The position numbers were made by a program, and so were the translations under genes. Shown here piece by piece: positions 1-6,882 of a stretch of DNA of 10,999 nucleotides. The first letter of the stretch is position 1, and every line of letters begins with the position of its first letter. The stretch lies in NCBI GenBank assembly GCA_019323235.1, contig JAHWHN010000098.1, forward strand, positions 1-10,999, read 5' to 3'. The notes beneath the pieces are model-generated. The model saw nothing but the letters and a program-made list of their open reading frames with translations. It ran no database searches and was not told the DNA's origin. Source of the DNA: Candidatus Woesearchaeota archaeon (lineage in GTDB: Archaea > Nanobdellota > Nanobdellia > Woesearchaeales > JABIAG01).

Positions 1-1300
1 CAACAACAATTGATTGATGTTTTCTTTTTAATGTTTTTAATACACTATATCCTAATCTATCATAACCAATTATTAATATAAACTTTTTCTTAAATTTATT
101 AGGAAGATTTTCTAAATTATATGGATTCTTAGAATTTCCGAAAACAATCAAATATTTTTTAAGAACATCATATATTGAGTCTTGAAATTTAAATAAGTAA
201 GATGTAAGTGTTAAAGATACTATTGCAATAACAATTATTGAAGCAAATAACTCATCAGATAAACTATTTGTAGCTTTTCCAAAAAAAGCTAGTATTAAAC
301 CAAATTCTGAAATTTGAGACTGTGTAATAGCAGTAAGAAATGAAACTCTTGGAACATAATTAAATAATCTAATTACTATAAAAGTAATTATTGGCCTAAT
401 AAATAAAATTAATATAATAAAAGTAATAGTTATTGAAATATTAGACATAATAAGTTCTAAAGGTAAAAGCATACCTATTGATGTAAAGAAAAGTAGAGAG
501 AAAAAATCTTTTAATGGACTAATTCTAGATATAATTTCTAAATCATAAGGTAAGTTTGCTAAAGCTAATCCTGCAAGGAAAGCTCCAATTCCCAATGCTT
601 CCGATGAAATAAAAATTCCAAATATCAAAGCAAAAAATAAACAAACTGCAATTGATGTTAAAAACAATAAATCTTGATATTTAGCAGCAAAAGAGAATGT
701 TCTTGGTAAAATATATTTAGAAGTTAATATGAAAATAACTGTTACAATAGCAATATTAGTTACTAAAGCAATTATTTTAGAAAGAGTAAAGTTACCATAT
801 GAAGTTAATGCAATAAAAGCTACTATCGCAAAAATGTCTTGAATTACTAATAAACCCATAGCAATTTTACCATGTAAAGAATCTAATTGATTTTTATCTG
901 ATAATATTTTAACAACAACCATTGTTGATGAGAATGCAAATATTAAACCCATATATATGCTAGAAATAATATTTAAACTAAATAAACTTGAAACTCCAAT
1001 TCCCATTAAAAACAATAAAACAACTAATATTGATCCACCAATACTTGAAACAAAACTTACGTGTTTTAACTTTTCAAATTTAAGTTCCAAACCTGCTATG
1101 AATAATAAAAACACAATTCCGAAATAAGATACACTAGAAACAAAATCTTTCATGTGAATTATCTCAAAAATAGGCACTAATAAGATACCTGTTATAATAT
1201 AAACTGGAATGACTGGTTGCTTAAGAATTTTAGCAATAGATAGTAATAAAGTACTAATTACAAATATAACTGTTAAGTCAAAAAAAATATTATCTATCAT
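1..1300 (-). CDS. Kef-type (CPA2) monovalent cation/proton antiporter, 3' end cut by window edge
   Basis: The minus frame from the ATG at 1298-1300 stays open to the window edge: 433 codons plus one base, with no stop. The product is a multi-pass membrane protein with CPA2 hallmarks: F-I-A-G-L-E-L near residues 67-73, the F-S-S-T-M-V-V-V-K stretch at 123-131, and G-L-L-V-I-Q-D-I with the family Gln-Asp pair at 154-155. After the last membrane segments a charged linker leads into F-I-L-I-I-G-Y-D-R-L-G-Y-S-V-L, which looks like the first strand and glycine loop of a TrkA-N/RCK nucleotide-binding domain, so the visible part ends just inside the regulatory domain. Family knowledge suggests K+ or Na+ efflux in exchange for protons, gated by ligand binding to the RCK domain; the ion cannot be read from the sequence. 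The start is supported by GAGG five bases upstream of the ATG. The gene lies 52 bp after the NFACT-R gene on the same strand and has its own possible TATA box. Confidence 0.9.
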   Translation of the reverse strand, partial: MIDNIFFDLTVIFVISTLLLSIAKILKQPVIPVYIITGILLVPIFEIIHMKDFVSSVSYFGIVFLLFIAGLELKFEKLKHVSFVSSIGGSILVVLLFLMGIGVSSLFSLNIISSIYMGLIFAFSSTMVVVKILSDKNQLDSLHGKIAMGLLVIQDIFAIVAFIALTSYGNFTLSKIIALVTNIAIVTVIFILTSKYILPRTFSFAAKYQDLLFLTSIAVCLFFALIFGIFISSEALGIGAFLAGLALANLPYDLEIISRISPLKDFFSLLFFTSIGMLLPLELIMSNISITITFIILILFIRPIITFIVIRLFNYVPRVSFLTAITQSQISEFGLILAFFGKATNSLSDELFASIIVIAIVSLTLTSYLFKFQDSIYDVLKKYLIVFGNSKNPYNLENLPNKFKKKFILIIGYDRLGYSVLKTLKRKHQSIVV

Positions 1301-1303
1301 ATA

Positions 1304-1309
1304 CACCTC
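1304..1309 (-). promoter_or_regulatory. Shine-Dalgarno of the Kef-type antiporter gene
   Basis: The minus strand reads AAAAGAGGTGTAT directly before the ATG at 1300. GAGG (1306-1309) ends five bases before the start. Nearly the same string precedes the AMP phosphorylase and AI-2E-family genes, which supports it as a real ribosome binding site and fixes the start. Confidence 0.75.
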
Positions 1310-1334
1310 TTTTACTGAAAAATGGGGTATTTAC

Positions 1335-1342
1335 TTTAAATA
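1335..1342 (-). promoter_or_regulatory. Candidate TATA box for the Kef-type antiporter gene
   Basis: The minus strand reads TATTTAAA, centred 38.5 bp before the ATG. With the usual archaeal distance of about 25 bp from TATA centre to transcription start, the mRNA would begin near 1313 and carry a leader of about 13 nt that is just long enough to hold the Shine-Dalgarno. The DNA is A+T-rich, so chance occurrence is possible; transcription from the upstream NFACT-R gene is the alternative. Confidence 0.4.
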
Positions 1343-1352
1343 TTTTGCCATT

Positions 1353-2135
1353 TTAAGCATGTTTTACAATCTTAAAACCGCCGGCAGGAAGAATTCTAAT
1401 AATATCATCTAAATCATTATAATTTAGTTCTTTTTTAATAACTTTAGCTACGGAAGATGGTTTTTCTCTTCCTTGAATTAATTTTACGTAATCTTTAGAT
1501 TTCTTTCTAACTGCATTCTCTGGAGCAGCCATTAAAGAACCATCTTCTAATTTACAAACACATAAATCTACGCTATTATCAATATAATTAGTTTTACCAT
1601 AAATCATAAAAGCCCCTTTAGATAGATATTCTCCAGACTTTGGAGTTTTAGAGACTTGTTCAGGTTTAACATAAAATACTTTTTGAGTTTGAAGTTCTAA
1701 CTTCCAAGCCCTAGAAAAAGTACAAGTAGCATTAGCAACTTCTTTCAAAGTTTCTTTATCAACATCTTTACCTTCTGTTTTTAAAACAAAAAAAGGACTT
1801 CCCGCCATATCTGTATGAAATACTAAATCCTCAGGATCAGTATGTTTTTTAATCACAATTTCATTAGAAGTAGCATCTCTACCTCCAATAACTAAAAATC
1901 CAGTAGAAGTAAAAAACCATCTGAATTTTTCATACCAATGCTTTTTTCTGTCTGATACTTCAATCTTATTCTCTTCTTCAACCTTTTGTTTTTCAACTAA
2001 TTCTTTTAACTTTTGTTCATATTTATTCTTAGTCTCTAGAGAACCTTCTAACTTCTTTCTAAATTTTTTAGCTTTTTCAAAATATTCAGAAGCATTCTCA
2101 TTTACAGATTTTTTAAGATTAAGTTTGATTAACAT
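1353..2135 (-). CDS. Stand-alone coiled coil plus NFACT-R (DUF814) protein, C-terminal half of a NEMF/Tae2/Rqc2-type protein
   Basis: The 260-residue product aligns by eye with only the C-terminal half of archaeal/eukaryotic NEMF (Tae2, Rqc2). Residues 10-30 (S-V-N-E-N-A-S-E-Y-F-E-K-A-K-K) match the entry into the middle coiled coil, which runs to about residue 68. NFACT-R follows: W-F-F-T-S-T-G-F-L-V-I-G-G-R-D-A at 73-88, V-F-H-T-D-M-A-G-S-P at 105-114, Q-V-S-K-T-P-K-S-G-E-Y-L at 160-171 and G-A-F-M-I-Y-G-K at 174-181, with the usual basic C-terminus. Full-length relatives bind 60S/50S subunits carrying stalled peptidyl-tRNA in ribosome quality control. The NFACT-N and helix-hairpin-helix domains are absent. 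An in-frame TAG lies two codons before the ATG (TAG-AAT-ATG), so the ORF cannot extend upstream in frame. The gene follows a small membrane-protein gene by 23 bp. No Shine-Dalgarno is seen; a TATA-like box overlaps the upstream stop codon. Confidence 0.9.
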   Translation of the reverse strand: MLIKLNLKKSVNENASEYFEKAKKFRKKLEGSLETKNKYEQKLKELVEKQKVEEENKIEVSDRKKHWYEKFRWFFTSTGFLVIGGRDATSNEIVIKKHTDPEDLVFHTDMAGSPFFVLKTEGKDVDKETLKEVANATCTFSRAWKLELQTQKVFYVKPEQVSKTPKSGEYLSKGAFMIYGKTNYIDNSVDLCVCKLEDGSLMAAPENAVRKKSKDYVKLIQGREKPSSVAKVIKKELNYNDLDDIIRILPAGGFKIVKHA

Positions 2136-2157
2136 ATTCTATTAGAAATGAAGCTCA

Positions 2158-2165
2158 TTTAAATA
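2158..2165 (-). promoter_or_regulatory. Candidate TATA box for the NFACT-R gene, overlapping the upstream stop codon
   Basis: The minus strand reads TATTTAAA, centred 26.5 bp before the ATG at 2135 and overlapping the TAA of the 106-residue gene. The spacing predicts a leaderless transcript, which fits the absence of GAGG before this start. The gene may also be read through from the promoter at 2501-2508. Confidence 0.45.
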
Positions 2166-2479
2166 TCTTTCTTATGTCTATGCTTTTCAAATATAGCAAT
2201 GCATGCAATAAGTGTTACAATAACAATTAATACTTTAGATAAAGAAATTCCACTACTTCCAAAATGAATATCAAAATTTGTTTTTATAACTAATAAGAAA
2301 AGTAAAATAAATATTGTGCCGAAGCAAACAACTAAGTGATGTCTAAGAATGTCAATTTCCTTATTAATCAGCTTTTTTTCTTTTGTAATTAAGCCTGCTA
2401 TTAAATGTCTTTCTTTCTTTATATTTTTAGATTTACTTGAAACTTTTTTTGATGATTTCTTAACAGTCTTCTTAGCCAT
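2159..2479 (-). CDS. Small lysine-rich two-helix membrane protein, function unknown
   Basis: I do not recognise a family for this 106-residue protein. Residues 1-25 are very basic, with lysines and serines in runs such as K-K-S-S-K-K. A charged amphipathic stretch follows at about 30-47, then two hydrophobic segments near 48-66 and 79-97 joined by a short polar loop (N-F-D-I-H-F-G-S-S-G), and a basic tail (E-K-H-R-H-K-K-D-I). By the positive-inside rule both termini should face the cytoplasm. It is the first gene of a likely two-gene unit with the NFACT-R protein 23 bp downstream. A basic cytoplasmic tail next to a ribosome-related gene could suggest membrane tethering of RNA or ribosomes, but that is guesswork. 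The start is supported by a TATA box centred 25.5 bp upstream; there is no Shine-Dalgarno. Confidence 0.75.
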   Translation of the reverse strand: MAKKTVKKSSKKVSSKSKNIKKERHLIAGLITKEKKLINKEIDILRHHLVVCFGTIFILLFLLVIKTNFDIHFGSSGISLSKVLIVIVTLIACIAIFEKHRHKKDI

Positions 2480-2500
2480 ACTTATTTATTTAGATTCAAG

Positions 2501-2508
2501 TATATAAA
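2501..2508 (-). promoter_or_regulatory. TATA box of the 106-residue membrane protein gene
   Basis: The minus strand reads TTTATATA, centred 25.5 bp before the A of the ATG at 2479, with GCAAAA directly upstream as a plausible BRE. Transcription should begin at or next to the start codon, giving a leaderless mRNA. The box is the mirror partner of the one at 2524-2531. Confidence 0.7.
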
Positions 2509-2523
2509 TTTTGCGGAGAAACA

Positions 2524-2531
2524 TTTATATA
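2524..2531 (+). promoter_or_regulatory. TATA box of the CaCA exchanger gene
   Basis: TTTATATA is centred 25.5 bp before the A of the ATG at 2553, with a purine-rich GAGAAACA upstream as a possible BRE. The distance predicts a leaderless transcript, and no Shine-Dalgarno lies before the gene. Confidence 0.7.
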
Positions 2532-2552
2532 TCTAAATAAAATAATTTAATT

Positions 2553-3521
2553 ATGTTTTTTGAATTATTAGTGCTGGTATTTGGATTATACATTTTAATT
2601 AAAGGTGCGGACTTTTTAGTTGAAGGTTCTTCTAAAATTGCAAAGAATTTTGGAATTTCAAACATGGTTATTGGTTTAACAATAGTTGCATTTGGTACAT
2701 CAATGCCAGAACTAGTAGTTAGTATAGCTTCTTCATTTAAAGGATCAAATGGAATTGTGCTAGGGAACATAATTGGAAGTAACATAGCTAACATGTTCTT
2801 AGTTCTTGGAGCAACAGCATTAGTTACAACAATAAAAGTAAGACCTTCTGTAATTAAAAAAGAAATTCCTTTCTCTATATTCTCATCTTTCTTATTAATA
2901 CTACTAGTAATGGTAATTAAAAATGGTCAAAGATATTTCTCAAGAGCAAACGGAATTTTATTACTATCATTTTTCCTTTTATTCATACTTTATTTATTCC
3001 AAACATCGAGAAAAACAGAAATTAAAGAAGTTGAAGAAGAAGTAAAAGAAATAAAGAAGGAAAGAGTAAGTAGAAATATTTCTTATATTATTTTAGGTTT
3101 AGTTGGTTTATTCTTTGGTGGAAATTTTGTAGTAGATAATGCTATTAAATTAGCTCAATTATTCAATGTAAGTGAATTCTTAATTTCAGTAACAATCATT
3201 GCTGTAGGAACTTCACTTCCTGAACTTGTGACTTCAGTAGTGGCTGCAAAAAAACAACATATGGATTTAGCAGTTGGAAACATAGTTGGTTCAAACATAT
3301 TCAATATTTTATGGATTCTTGGAATCTCAGCAGCAATTAATCCAATACCTGTAACTGATTTATTATTTGTAGACTTGTTAATTTTATTTGGATTTAGTTC
3401 ATTCTTCTTATTGACGATAATTACAGACCCAAATAAAGAGATTACTAAAAATACAGGAAAAGTATATTTAGTAGTTTATGCAGTTTACATAATCTCAATT
3501 ATTGGAAGAAATTTATTTTAA
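2553..3521 (+). CDS. CaCA-family Na+/Ca2+-type (or cation/proton) exchanger
   Basis: The 322-residue membrane protein has the two inverted alpha-repeats that define the Ca2+:cation antiporter superfamily. Alpha-1 covers residues 41-86 (G-L-T-I-V-A-F-G-T-S-M-P-E-L, then G-N-I-I-G-S-N-I-A-N). Alpha-2 covers about 212-257 (S-V-T-I-I-A-V-G-T-S-L-P-E-L, then G-N-I-V-G-S-N-I-F-N). The ion-coordinating glutamates should be E53 and E224. About ten membrane segments are likely, split 5+5 by a charged cytoplasmic loop at 151-175 rich in Glu and Lys. Length and layout match short prokaryotic exchangers such as YrbG and the Methanocaldococcus NCX. Both repeats have Asn in the G-N-x-x-G-S-N motif, so transport stoichiometry and substrate (Ca2+ versus other cations) cannot be assigned. 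The start is fixed by the TATA box centred 25.5 bp upstream. The gene is divergent from the small membrane protein gene and convergent with the helicase gene, with eight bases between their stop codons. Confidence 0.93.
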   Translation: MFFELLVLVFGLYILIKGADFLVEGSSKIAKNFGISNMVIGLTIVAFGTSMPELVVSIASSFKGSNGIVLGNIIGSNIANMFLVLGATALVTTIKVRPSVIKKEIPFSIFSSFLLILLVMVIKNGQRYFSRANGILLLSFFLLFILYLFQTSRKTEIKEVEEEVKEIKKERVSRNISYIILGLVGLFFGGNFVVDNAIKLAQLFNVSEFLISVTIIAVGTSLPELVTSVVAAKKQHMDLAVGNIVGSNIFNILWILGISAAINPIPVTDLLFVDLLILFGFSSFFLLTIITDPNKEITKNTGKVYLVVYAVYIISIIGRNLF

Positions 3522-3529
3522 TTATTAAA

Positions 3530-6500
3530 TTATTTTTTATTTAATCCAACAAGGAATTGATAAACCAAGTCAGAACAATATTTAGGAATTGTTCCATTAA
3601 CAAATCCATCAATCCATTTTTTCGTATCTTCACTTAACTTAATTTTAGAACTAACTGATTGTATTAATTCAGATTTAACATCATCATCTAATTTTTGTCT
3701 TCTAGCAACAAGCCTTAAACCATCAATAATTTCTTCTTTGTTCAATTCTTTTTTCAGATTTGGATCTTCTTCTCTATTCTTGATATATTTCTTCATATCA
3801 AAGTTTTCTCTTTCATTAATATAAGTAAATATGAAATTAGATAGTTCTGAAGGCCATTCTTTAATTATTAAATCTTTATGTTCTCTAACCTTTTCAATAA
3901 ACTCTTCGTTAACTTTTTCAATCTTTTTACCTTTGATAATTGCAAATAATTCTTTTCTAAAATAAATCGGAATTTTTCTAATTTTTCCAGCATATTCTAA
4001 TAAAATAGTTTGTATATCACTCAAATCATTATAATCTTTAAATTTCTCAACAGATTTATCTTCAAACTTAACATGTTTCAAAACAGTTTCAGAATCTTCT
4101 AATAAATTCTTAGAAGTATTCTTACCACTTTTATTAGATATTGAAATTTTAGCTAAAACCATTGAATGCATTCTTTTCAAGAATTCAATTTTATCTTCCA
4201 TCTTCAAAATATCTAAATGACCTTGTAAAATTAAATTAAATGCAAATGGTGAAGGAATCTTAGTAATAATTTCTTCAAAAACAATTTCTTTCTCATTAAT
4301 TTTTCTAATTATTTCAGTAGCATCTTTTAAATTCATTAAATCCTCTAAAACTTCTCTTTTAGCTTCTTTTAAAATTGGGAAGTTTGGATTAATTTCTTTT
4401 AATACTTTCATAAGAATCATTGATGCAACTTGTTGTCTTCCAACATTTTTCTCTCTACCCATATAATTTCTTAAAATCATTAAAGAACGTCCCGCACAAT
4501 GTCTAAATCTTCTCTTCAAAACTTCAGATTTTTCAATAGCATGAATCATAACCTTCTCAATATTATCTGGAGTAATTTGTTTTAAAACTGCTAATACATT
4601 AACTGGTTTTTCATAGCTTATATAGAAACCATTATCATTAATTCCAACTTCGACATCTCTTTTTTGTGTAATTGATAAAGAAAAAGCAATAGCTCTAGAT
4701 AAACAATCATTTACTTTTCTTCCAAATAAAGTATGGAATACAATCTTCTTATCATCTTCTCCATGATAATTCTCAATTAAAATTCTTTTATCATTAGGAA
4801 TTATTTTACAAAAATCATATTGTTCTTTCATATATTTGAAAATTGCATTAGAAGCCTTATTATCAACATATAAATATTCATTAATAAAATCAAGAACATC
4901 TTTTTTATTAGCTTTAGATTCAAAATATTCATTCATTAATCTTCTAAATCTTCCAATATCATTGGCTAAATCAAAAGACAAAGGAAGTTGTTCTGAAAAC
5001 CAAGATGGTACTGTTGGTGGTCTTGAAATAGAACCTTTAACAAAAGCAGTAGTTCCTTTTGAATATCTAAATTGATAAATATCTCCACCTAATACAAAAA
5101 TATCTCCTGGTTTTAATCTTTCAAGGAAAGACTCTTCAATAGTACCTATAATAGTTTCACCCATCTTTACTTTAATAGAAGTTTCATCAGGAATAGTACC
5201 TATATTTGTCATATAGATCACTCTTGTCATTTTACCTCTACGTTTTAAAGAACCATCTTCATTTTTCCAAATTTTAGCATAAACATGTCTCTCTTCCAAT
5301 TTTGCATACTCGCCAGCTAAGTAATTAATAATTTCATAATAATCATTCTTATCCAAATCAGAATAACAATAACTATTCTTAATTAATTTGTATAAATCTT
5401 CAATCTGTCTTTCTTCATCTGTAACCATACCTACTATTTGTTGAGAAAGAACATCTAAACAATTTTTAGGAATGTGAATTCTATCAATCTTTTTTTCTAA
5501 AGCGGATTTAACCATAACTGAACATTCAATTAAATCATCTCTATCTAAAACAATAATTCTTGCTTTAGTTTCCTTATGTATGGAGTGACCAGCTCTACCT
5601 GCTCTTTGTAATAATCTAGCTACTGACTTTGGACTTCCTAAACAAATTACTAAATCAATAGAACCAATATCAATACCTAATTCTAAAGAGGTAGAACAAA
5701 CAACACATTTCATCTTACCTTGTTTAAGATTATTTTCTAAATCTAATCTATGTTTTTTAGAAAGACTACCATGGTGAGCTCCAATGGTGGAATAAACTTC
5801 ATCTTCATTCTCAATATTATTCTTATATTGTTTAGGGAATTTATTTTTAAGATTATGAACAATTCTTTCGGTAGCAGCTCTAGTGTTAGTAAAAACTAAA
5901 GTAGTTTTATGTTCTTGAATTAACTTATTAATTAATTCATATAACTTCTCATGTAAGTGTTCTTGAGAAACATTCATAAAATCTTCTACAGGGGAAAGAA
6001 CTTCAAAATCATATTCCTTAATATATTGAACATCAACAATTTTACATTTTCTATTAGTTCCAACTAAATAATTGGCTACTTTATCTAATGGTGATACTGT
6101 AGCAGATAAACCAACTCTAGTCATTCCTGGAGATAATTCTTGTAATCTTTCTAATGATAAAGACAAATGAACTCCTCTCTTATTTTCTGCTAAAGAATGA
6201 ATTTCATCAACAATAGTCCATTGAACGTCTTTTAGATTATCTCTAAACTTTGGAGATGAAAGCATAATTGCTAAACTTTCTGGAGTTGTAATTAAAATGT
6301 GTGGAGGATTTTTAGTCATTTTGACTTTATCTGATTGAGAAGTATCTCCAGTTCTAACTCCAACTCTTAATTTTAATTCCTTCTCAGATAACTCTTGAAT
6401 TTCTTTTAGTGGAGATAGTAAATTTCTTTCAATATCATTAGATAAAGCCTTTAATGGTGAAATATAAACACAATAGATTTTATCTTCTAATTTATCTTTC

Positions 6501-6760
6501 TCATCCAAATCTACCAACTCATTCAATATAGCACCAAAAGCAGATAATGTCTTACCTGAACCTGTTGGAGAGGAAACTAATATGTTTTCCCTAGAATGTA
6601 TTGTGTAAATGGAATACTTTTGAGGTTCAGTAAAGTCTTCAAAATTAGAAAAGAACCATTTTTTAAAAGTAGGATTTAGAATTTTAATATTCTGAGATCT
6701 AGTAAAAGGTTTCTCCATAAACGTAATATTCTTGTTCTCACTACCTTCTTTATTAACCAT
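3530..6760 (-). CDS. lhr: Lhr-family superfamily 2 DNA/RNA helicase with C-terminal extension
   Basis: The 1076-residue protein shows a complete SF2 motif set: Q-motif F-T-E-P-Q-K at 43-48, Walker A S-S-P-T-G-S-G-K-T at 63-71, S-P-L-K-A-L at 101-106, T-T-P-E-S at 158-162, D-E-I-H at 185-188, S-A-T at 219-221, L-V-F-T-N-T-R-A-A-T-E at 288-298, T-S-L-E-L-G-I-D at 357-364 and Q-R-A-G-R-A-G-H at 385-392. After the two RecA domains come a winged helix and the Lhr beta-barrel, with the hallmark V-P-S-W near residue 587 followed by L-P-L-S. The conserved R-H-C-A-G-R-S-L-M-I-L-R block at 753-764 and S-P-F-A-F-N-L-I-L-Q-G at 837-847 resemble archaeal Lhr proteins. Relatives unwind DNA and RNA:DNA duplexes 3'-5' and are linked to repair and RNA handling. 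About 200 charged, helical residues (875-1076) follow the usual end. M1 is preferred over M15 because a TATA box lies 26.5 bp before it. No GAGG is present. Confidence 0.95.
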   Translation of the reverse strand: MVNKEGSENKNITFMEKPFTRSQNIKILNPTFKKWFFSNFEDFTEPQKYSIYTIHSRENILVSSPTGSGKTLSAFGAILNELVDLDEKDKLEDKIYCVYISPLKALSNDIERNLLSPLKEIQELSEKELKLRVGVRTGDTSQSDKVKMTKNPPHILITTPESLAIMLSSPKFRDNLKDVQWTIVDEIHSLAENKRGVHLSLSLERLQELSPGMTRVGLSATVSPLDKVANYLVGTNRKCKIVDVQYIKEYDFEVLSPVEDFMNVSQEHLHEKLYELINKLIQEHKTTLVFTNTRAATERIVHNLKNKFPKQYKNNIENEDEVYSTIGAHHGSLSKKHRLDLENNLKQGKMKCVVCSTSLELGIDIGSIDLVICLGSPKSVARLLQRAGRAGHSIHKETKARIIVLDRDDLIECSVMVKSALEKKIDRIHIPKNCLDVLSQQIVGMVTDEERQIEDLYKLIKNSYCYSDLDKNDYYEIINYLAGEYAKLEERHVYAKIWKNEDGSLKRRGKMTRVIYMTNIGTIPDETSIKVKMGETIIGTIEESFLERLKPGDIFVLGGDIYQFRYSKGTTAFVKGSISRPPTVPSWFSEQLPLSFDLANDIGRFRRLMNEYFESKANKKDVLDFINEYLYVDNKASNAIFKYMKEQYDFCKIIPNDKRILIENYHGEDDKKIVFHTLFGRKVNDCLSRAIAFSLSITQKRDVEVGINDNGFYISYEKPVNVLAVLKQITPDNIEKVMIHAIEKSEVLKRRFRHCAGRSLMILRNYMGREKNVGRQQVASMILMKVLKEINPNFPILKEAKREVLEDLMNLKDATEIIRKINEKEIVFEEIITKIPSPFAFNLILQGHLDILKMEDKIEFLKRMHSMVLAKISISNKSGKNTSKNLLEDSETVLKHVKFEDKSVEKFKDYNDLSDIQTILLEYAGKIRKIPIYFRKELFAIIKGKKIEKVNEEFIEKVREHKDLIIKEWPSELSNFIFTYINERENFDMKKYIKNREEDPNLKKELNKEEIIDGLRLVARRQKLDDDVKSELIQSVSSKIKLSEDTKKWIDGFVNGTIPKYCSDLVYQFLVGLNKK
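3533..3538 (+). terminator. Possible oligo(T) terminator of the CaCA exchanger gene
   Basis: Six consecutive T residues lie 12 bases after the TAA of the exchanger gene, inside the last codons of the convergent helicase gene. Archaeal RNA polymerase often stops at oligo(T) runs without a hairpin. The background is A+T-rich, so this is weak evidence. Confidence 0.3.
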
Positions 6761-6782
6761 TTTGAGAAAAAACCTAGTATCA

Positions 6783-6790
6783 TTTATATA
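6783..6790 (-). promoter_or_regulatory. TATA box of the Lhr helicase gene
   Basis: The minus strand reads TATATAAA, centred 26.5 bp before the ATG at 6760, with CGTAAGG upstream in the BRE position. The spacing predicts a leaderless or nearly leaderless mRNA. The palindrome at 6793-6802 begins two bases upstream of the box. Confidence 0.65.
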
Positions 6791-6792
6791 CC

Positions 6793-6802
6793 TTACGCGT
6801 AA
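6793..6802. promoter_or_regulatory. 10-bp perfect palindrome next to the Lhr TATA box
   Basis: TTACGCGTAA equals its own reverse complement and contains CGCG, which stands out in this A+T-rich sequence. It sits where the BRE of the helicase promoter should be, so a dimeric regulator bound here could compete with TFB. No known regulator can be named. Confidence 0.4.
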
Positions 6803-6806
6803 ATGT

Positions 6807-6827
6807 CCAATGACCAGTGGTTTTTGG
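6807..6827. promoter_or_regulatory. 21-bp dyad in the divergent Lhr/TraB-like control region
   Basis: The half-sites CCAATGACCA and TGGTTTTTGG flank a central G at 6817. Eight of the ten position pairs are complementary, as CCAA/TTGG outside and ACCA/TGGT inside. The element is locally G+C-richer than its surroundings and lies between the two divergent TATA boxes (17 bp from one edge, 27 bp from the other). This fits an operator for a dimeric transcription factor acting on one or both genes; the assignment is inferred from symmetry and position only. Confidence 0.45.
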
Positions 6828-6853
6828 TATTTTTTCTGAAAATAAGTTAATTT

Positions 6854-6861
6854 TTTAAATA
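6854..6861 (+). promoter_or_regulatory. TATA-like box of the TraB/TIKI-like gene
   Basis: TTTAAATA is centred 25.5 bp before the ATG at 6883, the same distance as at the two promoters near 2516. The sequence before the start (GAACAACTTATATTTT) has no Shine-Dalgarno, so a leaderless transcript is expected. Confidence 0.55.
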
Positions 6862-6882
6862 ATCTAGAACAACTTATATTTT

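Noticed and set aside
1374..1390. G+C-rich patch (CCGCCGGCAGG) considered as a regulatory or recombination site.
   Set aside because: It encodes the conserved L-P-A-G-G-F end of NFACT-R and is explained by coding.
1209..1412. Plus-strand frame of 67 codons.
   Set aside because: It lies opposite the start of the Kef-type gene and the end of the NFACT-R gene, resembles no protein, and is explained as an antisense shadow.
1353..2479. Frameshifted full-length NEMF gene spanning both minus-strand genes.
   Set aside because: The upstream gene encodes a basic two-helix membrane protein with no NFACT-N motifs, and it has its own well-spaced TATA box.
2525..2794. Minus-strand frame of 89 codons.
   Set aside because: It is antisense to the first alpha-repeat of the CaCA exchanger and would overlap the divergent promoter.
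4836..5075. Plus-strand frame of 79 codons.
   Set aside because: It lies wholly antisense inside the Lhr helicase, has no promoter or ribosome binding site, and resembles no protein.
6807..6827. Dyad read as a small RNA hairpin or terminator.
   Set aside because: It lies upstream of both divergent promoters, so neither gene's own transcript would include it; an operator is the simpler reading.
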